From Nocardia brasiliensis NBRC 14402 (GTDB taxonomy: Bacteria > Actinomycetota > Actinomycetes > Mycobacteriales > Mycobacteriaceae), in contig NZ_BAFT02000027.1 of NCBI RefSeq assembly GCF_000308475.2, positions 124,001 through 188,000 of the forward strand: a stretch of DNA of 64,000 nt, written 5' to 3'. A model generated the notes under the pieces. It made no database searches. It worked only from the letters and a program-made list of their open reading frames with translations, and was not told the DNA's origin. Made by a program: the position numbers and the translations under genes. Shown here piece after piece: positions 35,590 to 47,058 of the stretch (its first letter is position 1; every line of letters begins with the position of its first letter).

Positions 35590-35653
35590 GACCAAACGGT
35601 CGCAACGACCGGAAACCCGGTGAGCGCCGTCACACCCATTCGATAATGAGTCG

Positions 35654-35839
35654 ATGATGGCGAAGGTCGGCGACCGGTTGCTCGTGCACGGACACGTGGT
35701 GGGACGGGGTGATCGGCACGGGGAGATCATCGAGGTGCGCGGCCCGGACGGGTCGCCGCCCTATCTCGTCCGCTACACCGACGGGCGCGAATCCCTGGTG
35801 TATCCGGGGCCGGACGCGATAGTCGAACCGGCGGACTGA
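35654..35839 (+). CDS. DUF1918 domain-containing small protein
   Basis: A 61-residue protein consisting of one DUF1918 domain: VGDRLLVHGHVVGRGDRHGEIIEVRGPDGSPPYLVRYTDG, the typical small SH3-like beta barrel of actinobacteria. Function unknown. Standalone, 64 bp past the TetR gene. The 180 bp following it contain no recognisable gene. Confidence 0.88.
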   Translation: MMAKVGDRLLVHGHVVGRGDRHGEIIEVRGPDGSPPYLVRYTDGRESLVYPGPDAIVEPAD

Positions 35840-36022
35840 AGATCGCGACGCCCCTCGAACCTTCCACGCGGAAGCTGTACACCGCGTAGTCGATCTTCAC
35901 CTCGAACACATAAGTGCACGTCGCGGGTGTGTACGAACCACCAATCCGTACCAGAAGGTTGACGGACCGAGAAGTGCTGGAGACAATCGGGCCGTTGTCC
36001 ATCGGGGGTCGGAAGGTTTTTC

Positions 36023-36481
36023 ATGCGCACCAGAACCGATATCCGATTCGTCGTCGACGCCGATTCCGCACAGGTACTCGATGCCCTGGCCGCCGTGGAA
36101 ATGCTGCCGGAATGGTCACCCGGTTATACCGATGCCCGCGTCGCGTCCCGTGACGAAGCGCGACGGCCACTGCGCGTATTCGTGAAGACCGAAATCCTGG
36201 GCAGCTCCGATATGCAGGTGCTGGAATACGATTGGGCCGAAGATCGGGTGTCCTGGCAGGTCACCGACAGCACCAGGAACGCGAGGGGCGGCGGCTTCTT
36301 CGAGATCTCCGAGGGCGCGGACGGCACCCGGGTCTGGTATCACGCGGAGATCTACTTACCCATCCCGGTGCCCGGTCTACTACTCAAGCGCACCGTGCGA
36401 AAGCTCAACGAGACCGCGGTGCAGAATTTCATCGAGTTTGCCGAAAGGTTTCCGGAAACGGAAAACTTTCAAGCCGTATAG
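36023..36481 (+). CDS. SRPBCC family protein (polyketide cyclase/START-like)
   Basis: A 152-residue helix-grip protein: N-terminal TDIRFVVDADSAQVLDALAAVEMLPEWSPGYTDARV, the VSWQVTDSTRNARGGGFFEI strands, and the long C-terminal helix KRTVRKLNETAVQNFIEFAERF that closes the ligand cavity. Families of this fold bind lipids or aromatic ligands; no catalytic signature is visible. ATG 36023 follows GGAAGG. Similar mycobacterial proteins surround mycolate or steroid genes, but no such context exists here. Confidence 0.85.
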   Translation: MRTRTDIRFVVDADSAQVLDALAAVEMLPEWSPGYTDARVASRDEARRPLRVFVKTEILGSSDMQVLEYDWAEDRVSWQVTDSTRNARGGGFFEISEGADGTRVWYHAEIYLPIPVPGLLLKRTVRKLNETAVQNFIEFAERFPETENFQAV

Positions 36482-36583
36482 CCATGACGAATAACCACGA
36501 CCGCGTGCGCCTTGAGAGAAATCACCGCCACGCGCGCCCCGCCTGACCGGCATAGACGGCGTCCGAGTGCGACGATGTGCACC

Positions 36584-37795
36584 ATGATCGGTTCCAAACG
36601 GGTGCGGCTTCAGCCGGTGGCCGAGGGTGCGTCGGTGACGCAGCTCGAGCTGTTCTTCGACCTGGTGCTCGTGTTCGCATTCACCATGGTCACCGACCTG
36701 GCGGCGGAGGAGACCAGCGCGAAGAACCTGCTGCGCGCTTTCCTCGTGCTCGCCCTGATGTGGTGGCTGTGGATTTCCTTCTCGTGGCTGGGCAACGTGA
36801 TCCGGGCCGACGAGGGCTTCGCCAGGGTCGCGATGTTCACCGCGATGGGCGGTGCGTTCCTCGCCGCGCTCACCATCCCCGAGGCGTTCCACGACCTCGC
36901 TGGCGGTTGGTTCGGCCCGCTGGTGTTCGCCATCGCATATCTGGTCGTACGGTTGGTGCACGTCTTCATGTTCTGGCTGGCCAGCGCCCAGGACGCGCAG
37001 TTGCGCACCCAGGTGCTGCGCTGGTCGCTCGGCTCGATCACGATGGGCACCACGCTGCTGGTGATCGCCGCGATGACCGAGGGCAGGGTGCAGATCGCGC
37101 TGTGGATCGCGGCCATCGCCGGTGACTACCTGTGGACGATGATCGCGGGCAACGACTGGCGGTTGAACTCGGCCAGCCACTTCGCCGAGCGGTACGGGCT
37201 GATCATCATCGTCGCGCTCGGCGAATCGATCGTCTCCATCGGCATCGGTGTGGCCGGGCTGCCGATCTCCTGGCCGATCACGGTGGGCGCGCTGCTCGGG
37301 CTGGCGATCTCGGGTCTACTCTGGTGGACCTATTTCGACGTGGCCGCGCTGTCCATCGAACACGAGCTCAAACACGCCACCGGCGCGCGGCAGATCCAAA
37401 TCGCGCGGGGCGCCTACACCTTCTGGCATTTCCCGATGATCGTCGGCATCATCGGGCTGTCCCTGGGTTTGAAGAAGGTGCTCTACTACGTGGGCGACAC
37501 CTCGCACCACACGTTGAAAGACGCGCTCTACGGCATCCCGCTGTTCGCGTTGTACGGCGGTGTGGTGCTGTATCTGGTCGCGCTGATCGGGGCGAAACAC
37601 TATGCGACAGGGGCGATCAGCGTGCCCCGGGTGGTCACCGTCGTGCTGTTGCTCGCGCTGATCCCGCTCGCCGCGGCGCTGCCCGCACTGATCTCACTGA
37701 GCATCCTCTGCGCGGTGCTCGCGGTGCTGACCCTGTTCGAAACCGTACGATTCGCCCAGCCCCGCGACCAGATCAGGCACGGCGTACCTGACTGA
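36584..37795 (+). CDS. Low temperature requirement protein A (LtrA) family membrane protein
   Basis: A 403-residue protein with about ten membrane helices. The LtrA signature is near the N-terminus (SVTQLELFFDLVLVFAFTMVTDL), followed by HFAERYGLIIIVALGESIVSIGIGVAG in the middle, which is the most conserved motif. LtrA was first linked to cold growth in Listeria; the molecular activity is unknown. Its 3' end overlaps the convergent ion-channel-like gene by 23 bp. ATG 36584 or 36575 may be the start; neither has a strong ribosome site. Confidence 0.9.
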   Translation: MIGSKRVRLQPVAEGASVTQLELFFDLVLVFAFTMVTDLAAEETSAKNLLRAFLVLALMWWLWISFSWLGNVIRADEGFARVAMFTAMGGAFLAALTIPEAFHDLAGGWFGPLVFAIAYLVVRLVHVFMFWLASAQDAQLRTQVLRWSLGSITMGTTLLVIAAMTEGRVQIALWIAAIAGDYLWTMIAGNDWRLNSASHFAERYGLIIIVALGESIVSIGIGVAGLPISWPITVGALLGLAISGLLWWTYFDVAALSIEHELKHATGARQIQIARGAYTFWHFPMIVGIIGLSLGLKKVLYYVGDTSHHTLKDALYGIPLFALYGGVVLYLVALIGAKHYATGAISVPRVVTVVLLLALIPLAAALPALISLSILCAVLAVLTLFETVRFAQPRDQIRHGVPD

Positions 37796-38636
37796 GTTTG
37801 TGCGCGACACCGTGTTCGGCCGCCGTCGGCCCATACGCCGACGGCGCCACCCGGATCCCGTCGCGCACCGCGTCCCGGATCTGATCGATGTTCTCCCGCA
37901 ACACATCCGAGACGAGCTCGTCGGTGCGCGGATCGGCGAGCACCTGGAAGACGATGCGGAACGTGGTGTCGGCGATCAACCGGATGATCTCGTCGTGGAA
38001 CGGGATGTAGCGCACCCGGCCGGCCTGCGGGTCCTTCTTGATCAGCTCGAGGATCATCTCGTCCATCTCGGCCCGGTTCTCCTCCAGCGCCGCCGCGATG
38101 TTGCGGGTGTAGTGGCCGGTGCGCAGCACGTGCGCCACCTCGTCCATCACCGCGATCGTCATCGGGCGCTTGATCACGTCCACGATGGTCGTCACGAACC
38201 GGTTGACCACCGCGGCCGTGATCCGGTCGCCGAAGATCCGGTCGGCGACGCGGCCGAGCCGGACCAGGATCACCACGATCCGCAGCAGTCGGAACCCCCG
38301 GAAGAACGGACTGGTCACCGGGATCATGCCGAGGACCTCGTACCAGTAGACGAACGGGAACGTCCACGGCCAGCCCGCCCGGCGCCAACGCCACAGGAAC
38401 TCGACCGCGAAGATCCCGCAGATCGACCAGTCGACGAGCACGATCACCCGATGCGTCTGCGTGGCGACCGGGAAGAAGGTGATCCAGACGACCAGCACCA
38501 CCGAGACGATCGCCAGCGCGAGCATCACGAAATCGGTCCACAGCGCGGGCGGCTTGCGCGGGTAATCGCCCTCCGGAAGCTCCTCGCCGACCGGAGTGGG
38601 GCTGACATAGGCCACGACGCGGATCCCTTTCGACAC
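37773..38636 (-). CDS. Voltage-gated ion channel-like membrane protein
   Basis: A 287-residue protein with four hydrophobic helices in the first half. WTDFVMLALAIVSVVLVVWITFF, VLVDWSICGIFAVEFLWRWRR and SPFFRGFRLLRIVVILVRLGRVADRI form an S1-S4-like voltage-sensor module with regularly spaced arginines. The second half (about 150-287) is soluble and helical and contains no evident pore loop. It resembles actinobacterial 'ion transporter' proteins annotated by their VSD. It overlaps the convergent LtrA gene end by 23 bp. Confidence 0.8.
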   Translation of the reverse strand: MSKGIRVVAYVSPTPVGEELPEGDYPRKPPALWTDFVMLALAIVSVVLVVWITFFPVATQTHRVIVLVDWSICGIFAVEFLWRWRRAGWPWTFPFVYWYEVLGMIPVTSPFFRGFRLLRIVVILVRLGRVADRIFGDRITAAVVNRFVTTIVDVIKRPMTIAVMDEVAHVLRTGHYTRNIAAALEENRAEMDEMILELIKKDPQAGRVRYIPFHDEIIRLIADTTFRIVFQVLADPRTDELVSDVLRENIDQIRDAVRDGIRVAPSAYGPTAAEHGVAHKLSQVRRA

Positions 38637-38696
38637 TGAATGGTCAGGCCGAGGGTAGTACGCGGCCCGCGCGACGGCACGGACCGCGCGACGGCG

Positions 38697-40349
38697 CTAC
38701 TTCCCCTGGCGGATGATCGCCTCGATATTGCGTTCGGCGAGCGCGGCGATGGTCAGCGACGGGTTCACCGTGCCGGTGCTGCCCGGGATCGCGGCGCCGT
38801 CCATCACGTACAGACCGGGATGGCCGTGCACCCGGCCGTAGCCGTCGGTGGCCCGGCCGAGCACCGCGCCGCCCAGCGGATGCGCGGTGAACAGGGCGTT
38901 GGCGTCGTAGCCGAGCGCACCGTATTCCAGGACGGCGTCGGCCCTTTCGGCGATCCGGTGATCGACCGCGCGGGCGGCCGCCACCATCTCCGCGCGGTTC
39001 TCGGCGGGCCAGCTCAAGCCGACCCGGTTCGCCGCGCGGTCGTAACCGAACCGCGCGCGCGTCCCGTCGAGCACCATGCCGAGCGAGGCCAGCGCACCCG
39101 TCTCGAACGGGATACCGGGGATGTACCAGCTCTCCAGGGTGAGCGGCGCGCCCGATTCGTCGAAGATCCGGCTCGCGCTCGGCACGCCCTGCCCGAGACC
39201 GGCCAGCGCGCTCGCGCCGCGGCCGAGCACCACGTCACCGTTGGTGCCCCAGCCGTCGCCGATGTGCTCGTTGAGGTTGGGCAGGGTGCCGGTGGCCTGC
39301 GCGCGGACCAGCAGTTCCGAGGTGCCGACCGAGCCGGCGCCGAGGAACAGCTGATCGCAGGTGAGGGTGCGGGTGCCGAGCACCTCGCCGGTCGGCGCGA
39401 GCTTCGTCACGGTCAGCGAGTACCGGCCGCCCGGCTCCTGGGCGATCGACTCCACCTGGTGACCGGGGAAGATCGCGGATCGGCCGGTGCCCTGGGCGTA
39501 GCGCAGGTAATTCTGGTTCAGGTCGAACTTCGCGCCGTTGGAGTTGCCCAGGTTGCTGCGCGCCGCGGTGCCAGACGGACGGGAGCCGCCGCCGAGTTCG
39601 GCGCGCAGGATGTCCCAGTTGAAGATCGAGTCGTTGGGCAGCGGCTGGTAGCCGGCCTTGCGCACCTGATCGTCCCAGGCCCGGGAGTGCGTGAACGGTG
39701 TCGAACCGTAGATGTCCGGCGGCATCGTGTTCAGCCGCAACATCTCCCGCACCCGCGGGTAGTAGACGCGGTCCAGCTCGCCGTAGTCGACGGTGCCGCC
39801 GAAGACGTGGTCGAAGAAGCGACGCTCCGGGGCGACCATCGCCCCGGTGAAGATCACCGAGCCGCCGCCGACCGCCGCCGCCCGCCAGACATCGATGCCG
39901 GGGTAGCTGGTGCAGTCGAGCACGCCGCCGAAGCTCGCGAAATGCACCGGCACCTTGGAGACACCGGTGAAGCTGGTGCGATGCCAGAAACCACGGCCGT
40001 CGGGCAGGTCATCGCCGGTGAAGATCTCGCGCCAGGGATCGTTGGGCCAGCGGGAGCCGCGTTCGAGCACCGTGTTCGCGATACCGGCCTCGGCCAGCCG
40101 CAAGGCGGTGACCGCGGCGCCGAAGCCGGAGCCGATCACGATCGCCGGCGAATGCTCGGGCGGATCGGGCAGCGGGGCAAAGATTTCCGGCACCCAGGCC
40201 TGGAACAGCAGATTCCAGACGGGATCCGCGGACCCCACGCCGGCCGTCAGCGACGAAGCCGAACCCGCGGCAGCGCCCAGCAGGGCGGCTGCACCCGCAG
40301 CTTTGAAGAAGGCGCGTCTACGCACCCAGCCACCTCCCTCATCACGCAT
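38697..40349 (-). CDS. GMC-type FAD oxidoreductase, cholesterol oxidase-like, Tat-exported
   Basis: A 550-residue flavoenzyme. VRRRAFFKAAGAAALLGAAAG is a Tat signal (RRxFFK). The mature part has the dinucleotide motif VIGSGFGAAVTALRLAEAG, the type I cholesterol oxidase pattern of GGVLDCTSYPGIDVWRAAAVGGGS, and the GMC catalytic end HPLGG plus GSTGTVNPSLTIAALAE with the active-site His and Asn. Family members oxidise the 3-beta-hydroxyl of sterols to the 4-en-3-one with H2O2 release. Exact substrate is not proven. ATG 40349 begins the twin-arginine region. No operon partner. Confidence 0.9.
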   Translation of the reverse strand: MRDEGGGWVRRRAFFKAAGAAALLGAAAGSASSLTAGVGSADPVWNLLFQAWVPEIFAPLPDPPEHSPAIVIGSGFGAAVTALRLAEAGIANTVLERGSRWPNDPWREIFTGDDLPDGRGFWHRTSFTGVSKVPVHFASFGGVLDCTSYPGIDVWRAAAVGGGSVIFTGAMVAPERRFFDHVFGGTVDYGELDRVYYPRVREMLRLNTMPPDIYGSTPFTHSRAWDDQVRKAGYQPLPNDSIFNWDILRAELGGGSRPSGTAARSNLGNSNGAKFDLNQNYLRYAQGTGRSAIFPGHQVESIAQEPGGRYSLTVTKLAPTGEVLGTRTLTCDQLFLGAGSVGTSELLVRAQATGTLPNLNEHIGDGWGTNGDVVLGRGASALAGLGQGVPSASRIFDESGAPLTLESWYIPGIPFETGALASLGMVLDGTRARFGYDRAANRVGLSWPAENRAEMVAAARAVDHRIAERADAVLEYGALGYDANALFTAHPLGGAVLGRATDGYGRVHGHPGLYVMDGAAIPGSTGTVNPSLTIAALAERNIEAIIRQGK

Positions 40350-40534
40350 GGCCGAGCGCAGATTACCGGTATTCCCGTGCGCTGAACAGTCGTTCACGGG
40401 CCGTCACCGGTTGTCCGCCTGCTATTGCCCTGGCGGACTTCCGCATTCGGGCGCGCGCGGCGGGCAACGTCCAGGTGACACCGGGGCAACGAGCCGGGTC
40501 GACCCCGGTTGACGGCACGGTCGCCGAGCCGGAT

Positions 40535-42160
40535 TCACCGCGCGAACGGCACCTCGTCCGGCTCGCAGGTCGCGCCCGGCGCCGGGAGTTGCTGATCGAT
40601 GAGGTAGCGCTCCTGCAGCCGCCGGGTGCAGTCGGTGGTGGTGTCATGGCCATAGCCATCGTCGATGACCACGAGGCGTGCGTTCACCAGGGCCTGCTGC
40701 GCGGTGCGGGCTGCGGACAGCGGCGTCACCGGGTCGTATCGGTTGCTGAACAGCAGCGCGGGCACGTCCGAGCGCATGATCCAGGGGCCCGCGTACCGCT
40801 GCGGGTAGCCGCCCTCGGGAGCCGGCCACGCGGCGCACGGCTGCCGGATGGACAGCCAGAACGCGCCGTAGATCGGACTCTGCGCACTCAAATCCCTTGC
40901 CATCGCGGGCCATTGCGCGGGGTCGCGCGGAAAAGTGTTGTCCGCGCAGGAGATCGCGGTGAACGAGTCCAGGAACCCGGGCGGCAGTGCGCTCGCGGCC
41001 AGCACGGTGCGGACCACGTCGGGGTTGCCCTCCGCGCCGCGCTCGAGCTCGGTGAGCAGCTGCGCCAGTGCGGGCCAACCCTTTTCGGAGTCGTACAGCA
41101 GCAGCGCGTGCGGGGCGATGACCTCGTGATAGGTGACCGAACGAGCCCGGTCCCCGGTGCCGACCACGATCGGCCCCTGCTGCAATCGGTCCAGCAGCGC
41201 GTTGTCTCTGGCGCGCAGATCCTCACCGCCGGTCGGCTTCTGATCGGTGCGAATCTGGCCGACCGGATCGGCGGTGGTCTGTTTACCGGCACTCGCGAAA
41301 GCACAGCGCGGCTGGCCTGCCTGCGCGCACAGCCGGAAGAATTCCGCGAGCACCTCCTCGGTGCCGGCCGCCGAGTTCGCGACCTCGGTGCGGGTATCAG
41401 AGGTGTAGGCGTCCGGGTCGATCATCGAGCCGAGGCTCAGCGCCCGCACCCGGTCACCGAAGAGCGCGCCGTACACCTCGCCGAGATAGCTTGCGTACGA
41501 ACCTCCTTCGAAGGTGAGCTGGCGGTCGCCGACCGCGCGGCGCAGCAGGTCGAGGTCGCGGGCGGCGTCGACGGTGGTCAGGTGCGGCAGCAAGGCGGCG
41601 CTGTGCGCGGCACAGCCCGCGGCCAGGTCGCGGCTGGCCCGCGCCTGCTGCGCCTCCTGCTCGGCGGTTACCGGCGGCAGCCATGCCGCAGCCCAGAAGC
41701 GCTGCTGCTCTTCAGGATTCGCGAAGCAGCGGACCGGCGCGCTGCGGCCGGTACCGCGCTGATCGAAGGTCACCACGTCGAAGCGGCGCGCGATCTCGCC
41801 GGGGAACATCTCGCCTCGCGCCGCCCACTGCAGGCCCGAACCGCCCGGCCCGCCCGCGGCGGTGAACAGGGTGCCGATCCGGCGCGACTGATCCGCCGCG
41901 GGCTGGCGCACGACCGCGAGCTCGATCGTCTCCCCCTGCGGCTGCGCGTAGTTCAGCGGAACAGTCGCGCTCGCGCATTGCAGCTTGCTCAACGCCTTGT
42001 CCTGGCACGACGCCCAGTCCAGCCGCGGGGTCGCGACGGCGTCGGCCTGCCCGGCCAGGTCGGCCACGGCCTGTTCGTGCTCGTCCGGGGTGCCGCAGCC
42101 GCTCAGCGGCGCCACCAACAGGGCGAGCGCAGCGACAACGACGATCCTCCACCCACGCAT
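40535..42160 (-). CDS. Secreted alpha/beta hydrolase (TAP-like, tripeptidyl-aminopeptidase family), lipoprotein
   Basis: A 541-residue exported hydrolase with a lipoprotein signal (VVAALALLVAPLSGCG). The fold has the oxyanion AAGGPGGSG, GTGRSAPVRC, the nucleophile in FEGGSYASYLGEVYG, and the TAP-like C-terminal domain with Asp in SNRYDPVTP and His in DDGYGHDTTTDCT. Members are mycobacterial/streptomycete peptidases or lipases anchored in the envelope; here the substrate is not known. ATG 42160 starts the signal peptide. The next gene upstream on the same strand ends 80 bp away. Confidence 0.9.
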   Translation of the reverse strand: MRGWRIVVVAALALLVAPLSGCGTPDEHEQAVADLAGQADAVATPRLDWASCQDKALSKLQCASATVPLNYAQPQGETIELAVVRQPAADQSRRIGTLFTAAGGPGGSGLQWAARGEMFPGEIARRFDVVTFDQRGTGRSAPVRCFANPEEQQRFWAAAWLPPVTAEQEAQQARASRDLAAGCAAHSAALLPHLTTVDAARDLDLLRRAVGDRQLTFEGGSYASYLGEVYGALFGDRVRALSLGSMIDPDAYTSDTRTEVANSAAGTEEVLAEFFRLCAQAGQPRCAFASAGKQTTADPVGQIRTDQKPTGGEDLRARDNALLDRLQQGPIVVGTGDRARSVTYHEVIAPHALLLYDSEKGWPALAQLLTELERGAEGNPDVVRTVLAASALPPGFLDSFTAISCADNTFPRDPAQWPAMARDLSAQSPIYGAFWLSIRQPCAAWPAPEGGYPQRYAGPWIMRSDVPALLFSNRYDPVTPLSAARTAQQALVNARLVVIDDGYGHDTTTDCTRRLQERYLIDQQLPAPGATCEPDEVPFAR

Positions 42161-42241
42161 ATCGATTATCTTGTGCCGCGCGGACGCGGCCGTCGTCCCC
42201 CGCAGGGATGAATTGCACCCTGAGCCGGCACTGACCACCTC

Positions 42242-43009
42242 CTAGGACATCAACAGCCGGACCACCGCGATGGTGCCGACCACGACGATGACCGCGCGCA
42301 ACACGTTCGGCGGCATTCGCCTGCCCATCTTCGCACCGAGCTGACCCCCGATGATCGAGCCCAGCGCGATCAGCCCGACCGCCTGCCAGTTCACGTCGGC
42401 GATCACGATGAAGATCAGCGCGGACACGCCGTTGACGATCAGCGCGAGCACGTTCTTGACGCCGTTGAGCCGCTGGATGTCCTCGTGCACGAGAACACCG
42501 AGCAAACCGAGCAGCAGCACACCCTGGGCAGCCCCGAAGTATCCGCCGTAGATGCCGGTCGCGAAGACCGCGACGAACAGCACCGGCCCGCCGTGCTTCG
42601 GCGCGGGCCCCTCGCCGTCCGCGCGCCGCGCCTTCACCCAGCGCGACAGCCGCGGCTGCACGACGACGAGGACCAGCGCCAGGATGATCAGCACCGGCAC
42701 GATCGCCTTGAACGCGTTCGCGGGCAGCGTCAGCAGCAGAACCGCGCCGGTGATGCCGCCGAGCAGGGACGCGGTACCCAGGCGTACCAGGCGTTCGCGC
42801 TGTCCGGCCAGCTCACGACGGTAACCGTGCACGCCGCTGATGGCCCCCGGGACCAGGCCGATGGTGTTGGAGACGTTCGCGGTCACCGGCGGCAAGCCGA
42901 AGGCGAGCAGCGCCGGAAAGGTGATCAGGGTGCCCGACCCGACGATCGTATTGATCCCGCCCGCCGCGATGCCCGCGCCGAAGATGGCGAGCTGTTCGAG
43001 CCATGTCAT
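42242..43009 (-). CDS. TauE/SafE family sulfite exporter-like permease
   Basis: A 255-residue membrane protein with about eight helices. The repeated TauE pattern is seen in GAGIAAGGINTIVGSGTLITFPALLAFGLPPVTANVSNTIGLVPGA and GIYGGYFGAAQGVLLLGLLGVL. Family members export sulfite, sulfoacetate or other organosulfur anions. ATG 43009 has AAGGAAC nearby. It is divergent from leuA, 110 bp from its leader peptide. Confidence 0.9.
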   Translation of the reverse strand: MTWLEQLAIFGAGIAAGGINTIVGSGTLITFPALLAFGLPPVTANVSNTIGLVPGAISGVHGYRRELAGQRERLVRLGTASLLGGITGAVLLLTLPANAFKAIVPVLIILALVLVVVQPRLSRWVKARRADGEGPAPKHGGPVLFVAVFATGIYGGYFGAAQGVLLLGLLGVLVHEDIQRLNGVKNVLALIVNGVSALIFIVIADVNWQAVGLIALGSIIGGQLGAKMGRRMPPNVLRAVIVVVGTIAVVRLLMS

Positions 43010-43121
43010 AGGAAAATCCGTTCCTTGCTTCTTTGCGGAACGCTAGCGCCGACGTCGGATGACCCGACGACGGGACCGGGCTTCCGCCCGTGTATTGCCA
43101 CCCGGTAAACTCGCCGACATC

Positions 43122-43147
43122 ATGCAGCGGGCACTTCTTCTCGGCCG

Positions 43148-43163
<16 letters not shown>
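43122..43163 (+). promoter_or_regulatory. leuA leader peptide (13 residues with a Leu-Leu-Leu run)
   Basis: An ATG-to-TGA frame encodes MQRALLLGRRDGF, with three consecutive leucine codons (CTT CTT CTC) placed just before the attenuator stem. Actinobacterial leuA genes are known to carry such leucine-rich leaders. A ribosome stalled at Leu codons under leucine starvation would prevent formation of the downstream terminator. Reading of this frame is inferred from codon content and position. Confidence 0.75.
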
Positions 43164-45041
<1,878 letters not shown>

Positions 45042-45107
45042 CCCGCGACGCGAGCGGCGGGCTCCTGGGTCAACCCGGGCACGCTGATCGCGCAGGTCGA
45101 GTACGGT

Positions 45108-45153
45108 GAGAGCCGGGCGCGACGGTCGTTGATCGACCGGGCGCCCGGCTCTC
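45108..45153 (+). terminator. leuA terminator hairpin
   Basis: Perfect 13-bp stem GAGAGCCGGGCGC/GCGCCCGGCTCTC around a 20-nt loop, 66 bp past the leuA stop, followed by GATCTTGCTG. Confidence 0.75.
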
Positions 45154-45339
45154 GATCTTGCTGTCGGAGACCAGATATCGGCGGCGTGTCATCCGGGCGC
45201 GTCCGCCGTCCATAGTGCGTTTGCAAGCGAAGTCCGGCAGCCGCACACGGCGACGCGAGCCCGCGAACCCCGTGCTAGCGTTGGTTTCGCACTCAAGCGC
45301 CGAGCTCTCTGCTCGAAGTCCCGAGCAGATGGGGGAACT

Positions 45340-46998
45340 GTGACAACTAACGACCACAACCCGACCTCACCGCCCTGGCTGCAGAGTCAAGCGGTGGACA
45401 CGGCCGACGCCACGGAGTCGGAGAAATCCGCCGAGCAGTCGCCCGAGCAGACCGGTGACGTGGAAGTGCCGGCGGCCGAGGCGGAGACGCCGGACCAGCC
45501 GGAGCAGGATCCCGCGCAGCCCGACTTCAGCGGTTCGACGGACCAGACCGTGTCCTATCCGCAGGCGTCCGCGCCGCCGCAGCCCTACGGCCCGCCCGAG
45601 GGTTTCCCGCCGCCCGGCCCGGCCGAGCAATACGGCGGCTACGCCCCGCCGAACGCCGGTCCGTTCGCGCCGCCTGGCGCATATGAGCCATATCAGACCG
45701 GCGCGTACCAGCCGGTGGCCGGACACAGCGGCAGCCATCAGGTCGCGGAGGCGCCGAACCCCGGCTACGGCGAGTACCGCCAGGAGATCGGCCCCGACGG
45801 CCTGGTCCGGCGCGTACCGGAGCAGCCGGAAGCGCCCGCGCCGCAGCCCGAACCACAGGCCGCGCCGATCTACAGCTGGGCCCCGCCGCCACCGCCGGTG
45901 TCGCATCAGCCGCCGCCGGTCTACCAGCAGCAGCCTCCGCCGCAGCCGATGGGTCAGCAGCCGGCGCCGAGTTGGCAGGGTGGGCCGAATCCGCATCAGC
46001 CCGCGCAACCGTTCCAGCCGCAGCACGTGCCCGCGCCGGGTCAGCCCGGTCATTCGGTCAACGACCTGAACCTGCTCAAGCGGGCCAGGCGTGCTCCGCG
46101 CAGCGGCTGGCGCCGTGCGGTGCACAAGGCCACCGGCGGCATGCTCAATCCGGGTGAGTCCGCGGCCGACGTGGTCTACCGCGACCTGGTCGACCGGGTG
46201 AACCAGCCGGTGCGCGGCGATTACCGGATCGCGATCCTCTCGCTCAAGGGCGGTGTCGGCAAGACCACCACCACGGTCGGTCTCGGCTCGACGTTCGCGT
46301 CGCTGCGCGGCGATCGGGTCATCGCGATCGACGCCAACCCCGACCTCGGCACGCTCGCGCACCGGGTGCCGCGCCAGACCCGCTCCACCGTGCGCAACCT
46401 GCTCGAAGACCAGCACATCAGCCGGTACTCAGATGTCCGCGCGCACACCTCGCAGGCGCCGAGCCGCCTGGAAGTGCTTGCCAGCGAACAGGATCCGGCG
46501 GTTTCCGAGGCGTTCAGCGAGGCCGACTACCGCAAGGCGATCGGCATCCTGCAGTCGTTCTACAACATCATCCTGACCGACTGCGGCACCGGTCTGATGC
46601 ACTCGGCCATGGCGGGCGTGCTCGATATGGCCAGCTCGCTGGTGCTGGTCACCTCGCCCGCGATCGACGGCGCGCGCAGCGCCTCGGCGACGCTGGACTG
46701 GCTCGATCACCACGGCTACGGCAAACTCGTCGAGCGCACGGTCGTGGTGGTCAACGCGTCCCGGCGTGGTGCCTCCACCGTCGACCTGGATCAGCTGCGC
46801 AAGCTGTTCCTCGACCGCACCCGCGCGGTGCAGGTGGTGCCCTTCGACGACCACCTCGCCGAGGGCGCCGAGATCGATCTGGAACTGGTGAGCAAGCCGA
46901 CCAGGCGGGCGCTGCTGGAACTGGCCGCGATGGTCGCCGACGACTTCGGTTACGTCGGCGCCCAGCAGTACCACCACCCCGGCCCGATGGGTCACTGA
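45340..46998 (+). CDS. MinD/ParA-like ATPase with long Pro/Gln-rich N-terminus (EspI-like)
   Basis: A 552-residue protein. Residues 1-245 are an acidic then Pro/Gln/Gly/Tyr-rich low-complexity region; residues 250-285 are basic (LLKRARRAPRSGWRRAVHKATGGMLNPGES); the rest is a deviant Walker A P-loop ATPase with LSLKGGVGKTTTTVGLGSTFA, IAIDANPDLGTLAHR (A'), and FYNIILTDCGTGLMHSAM. This matches the EspI/CpsD-like ParA ATPases of mycobacterial ESX loci, but no ESX gene is nearby. A role in envelope or secretion-machine positioning is inference. GTG 45340 with GGGGGAACT. Ends at a strong bidirectional terminator. Confidence 0.88.
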   Translation: MTTNDHNPTSPPWLQSQAVDTADATESEKSAEQSPEQTGDVEVPAAEAETPDQPEQDPAQPDFSGSTDQTVSYPQASAPPQPYGPPEGFPPPGPAEQYGGYAPPNAGPFAPPGAYEPYQTGAYQPVAGHSGSHQVAEAPNPGYGEYRQEIGPDGLVRRVPEQPEAPAPQPEPQAAPIYSWAPPPPPVSHQPPPVYQQQPPPQPMGQQPAPSWQGGPNPHQPAQPFQPQHVPAPGQPGHSVNDLNLLKRARRAPRSGWRRAVHKATGGMLNPGESAADVVYRDLVDRVNQPVRGDYRIAILSLKGGVGKTTTTVGLGSTFASLRGDRVIAIDANPDLGTLAHRVPRQTRSTVRNLLEDQHISRYSDVRAHTSQAPSRLEVLASEQDPAVSEAFSEADYRKAIGILQSFYNIILTDCGTGLMHSAMAGVLDMASSLVLVTSPAIDGARSASATLDWLDHHGYGKLVERTVVVVNASRRGASTVDLDQLRKLFLDRTRAVQVVPFDDHLAEGAEIDLELVSKPTRRALLELAAMVADDFGYVGAQQYHHPGPMGH

Positions 46999-47013
46999 AA
47001 CTCTGAAAAACGT

Positions 47014-47043
47014 TGCGGCCCGGCACTTCTGTGCCGGGCCGCA
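47014..47043. terminator. Bidirectional terminator between EspI-like and KasA-like genes
   Basis: Perfect 13-bp stem TGCGGCCCGGCAC/GTGCCGGGCCGCA with loop TTCT in the 60-bp gap between convergent genes, preceded by an A-rich stretch that acts as T tract for the minus-strand gene. Confidence 0.88.
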
Positions 47044-47058
47044 GTCGTTCGCGCGACC

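Noticed and set aside
43010..43121. T-box upstream of leuA
   Set aside because: No T-box sequence; the Leu-codon leader explains the attenuator.
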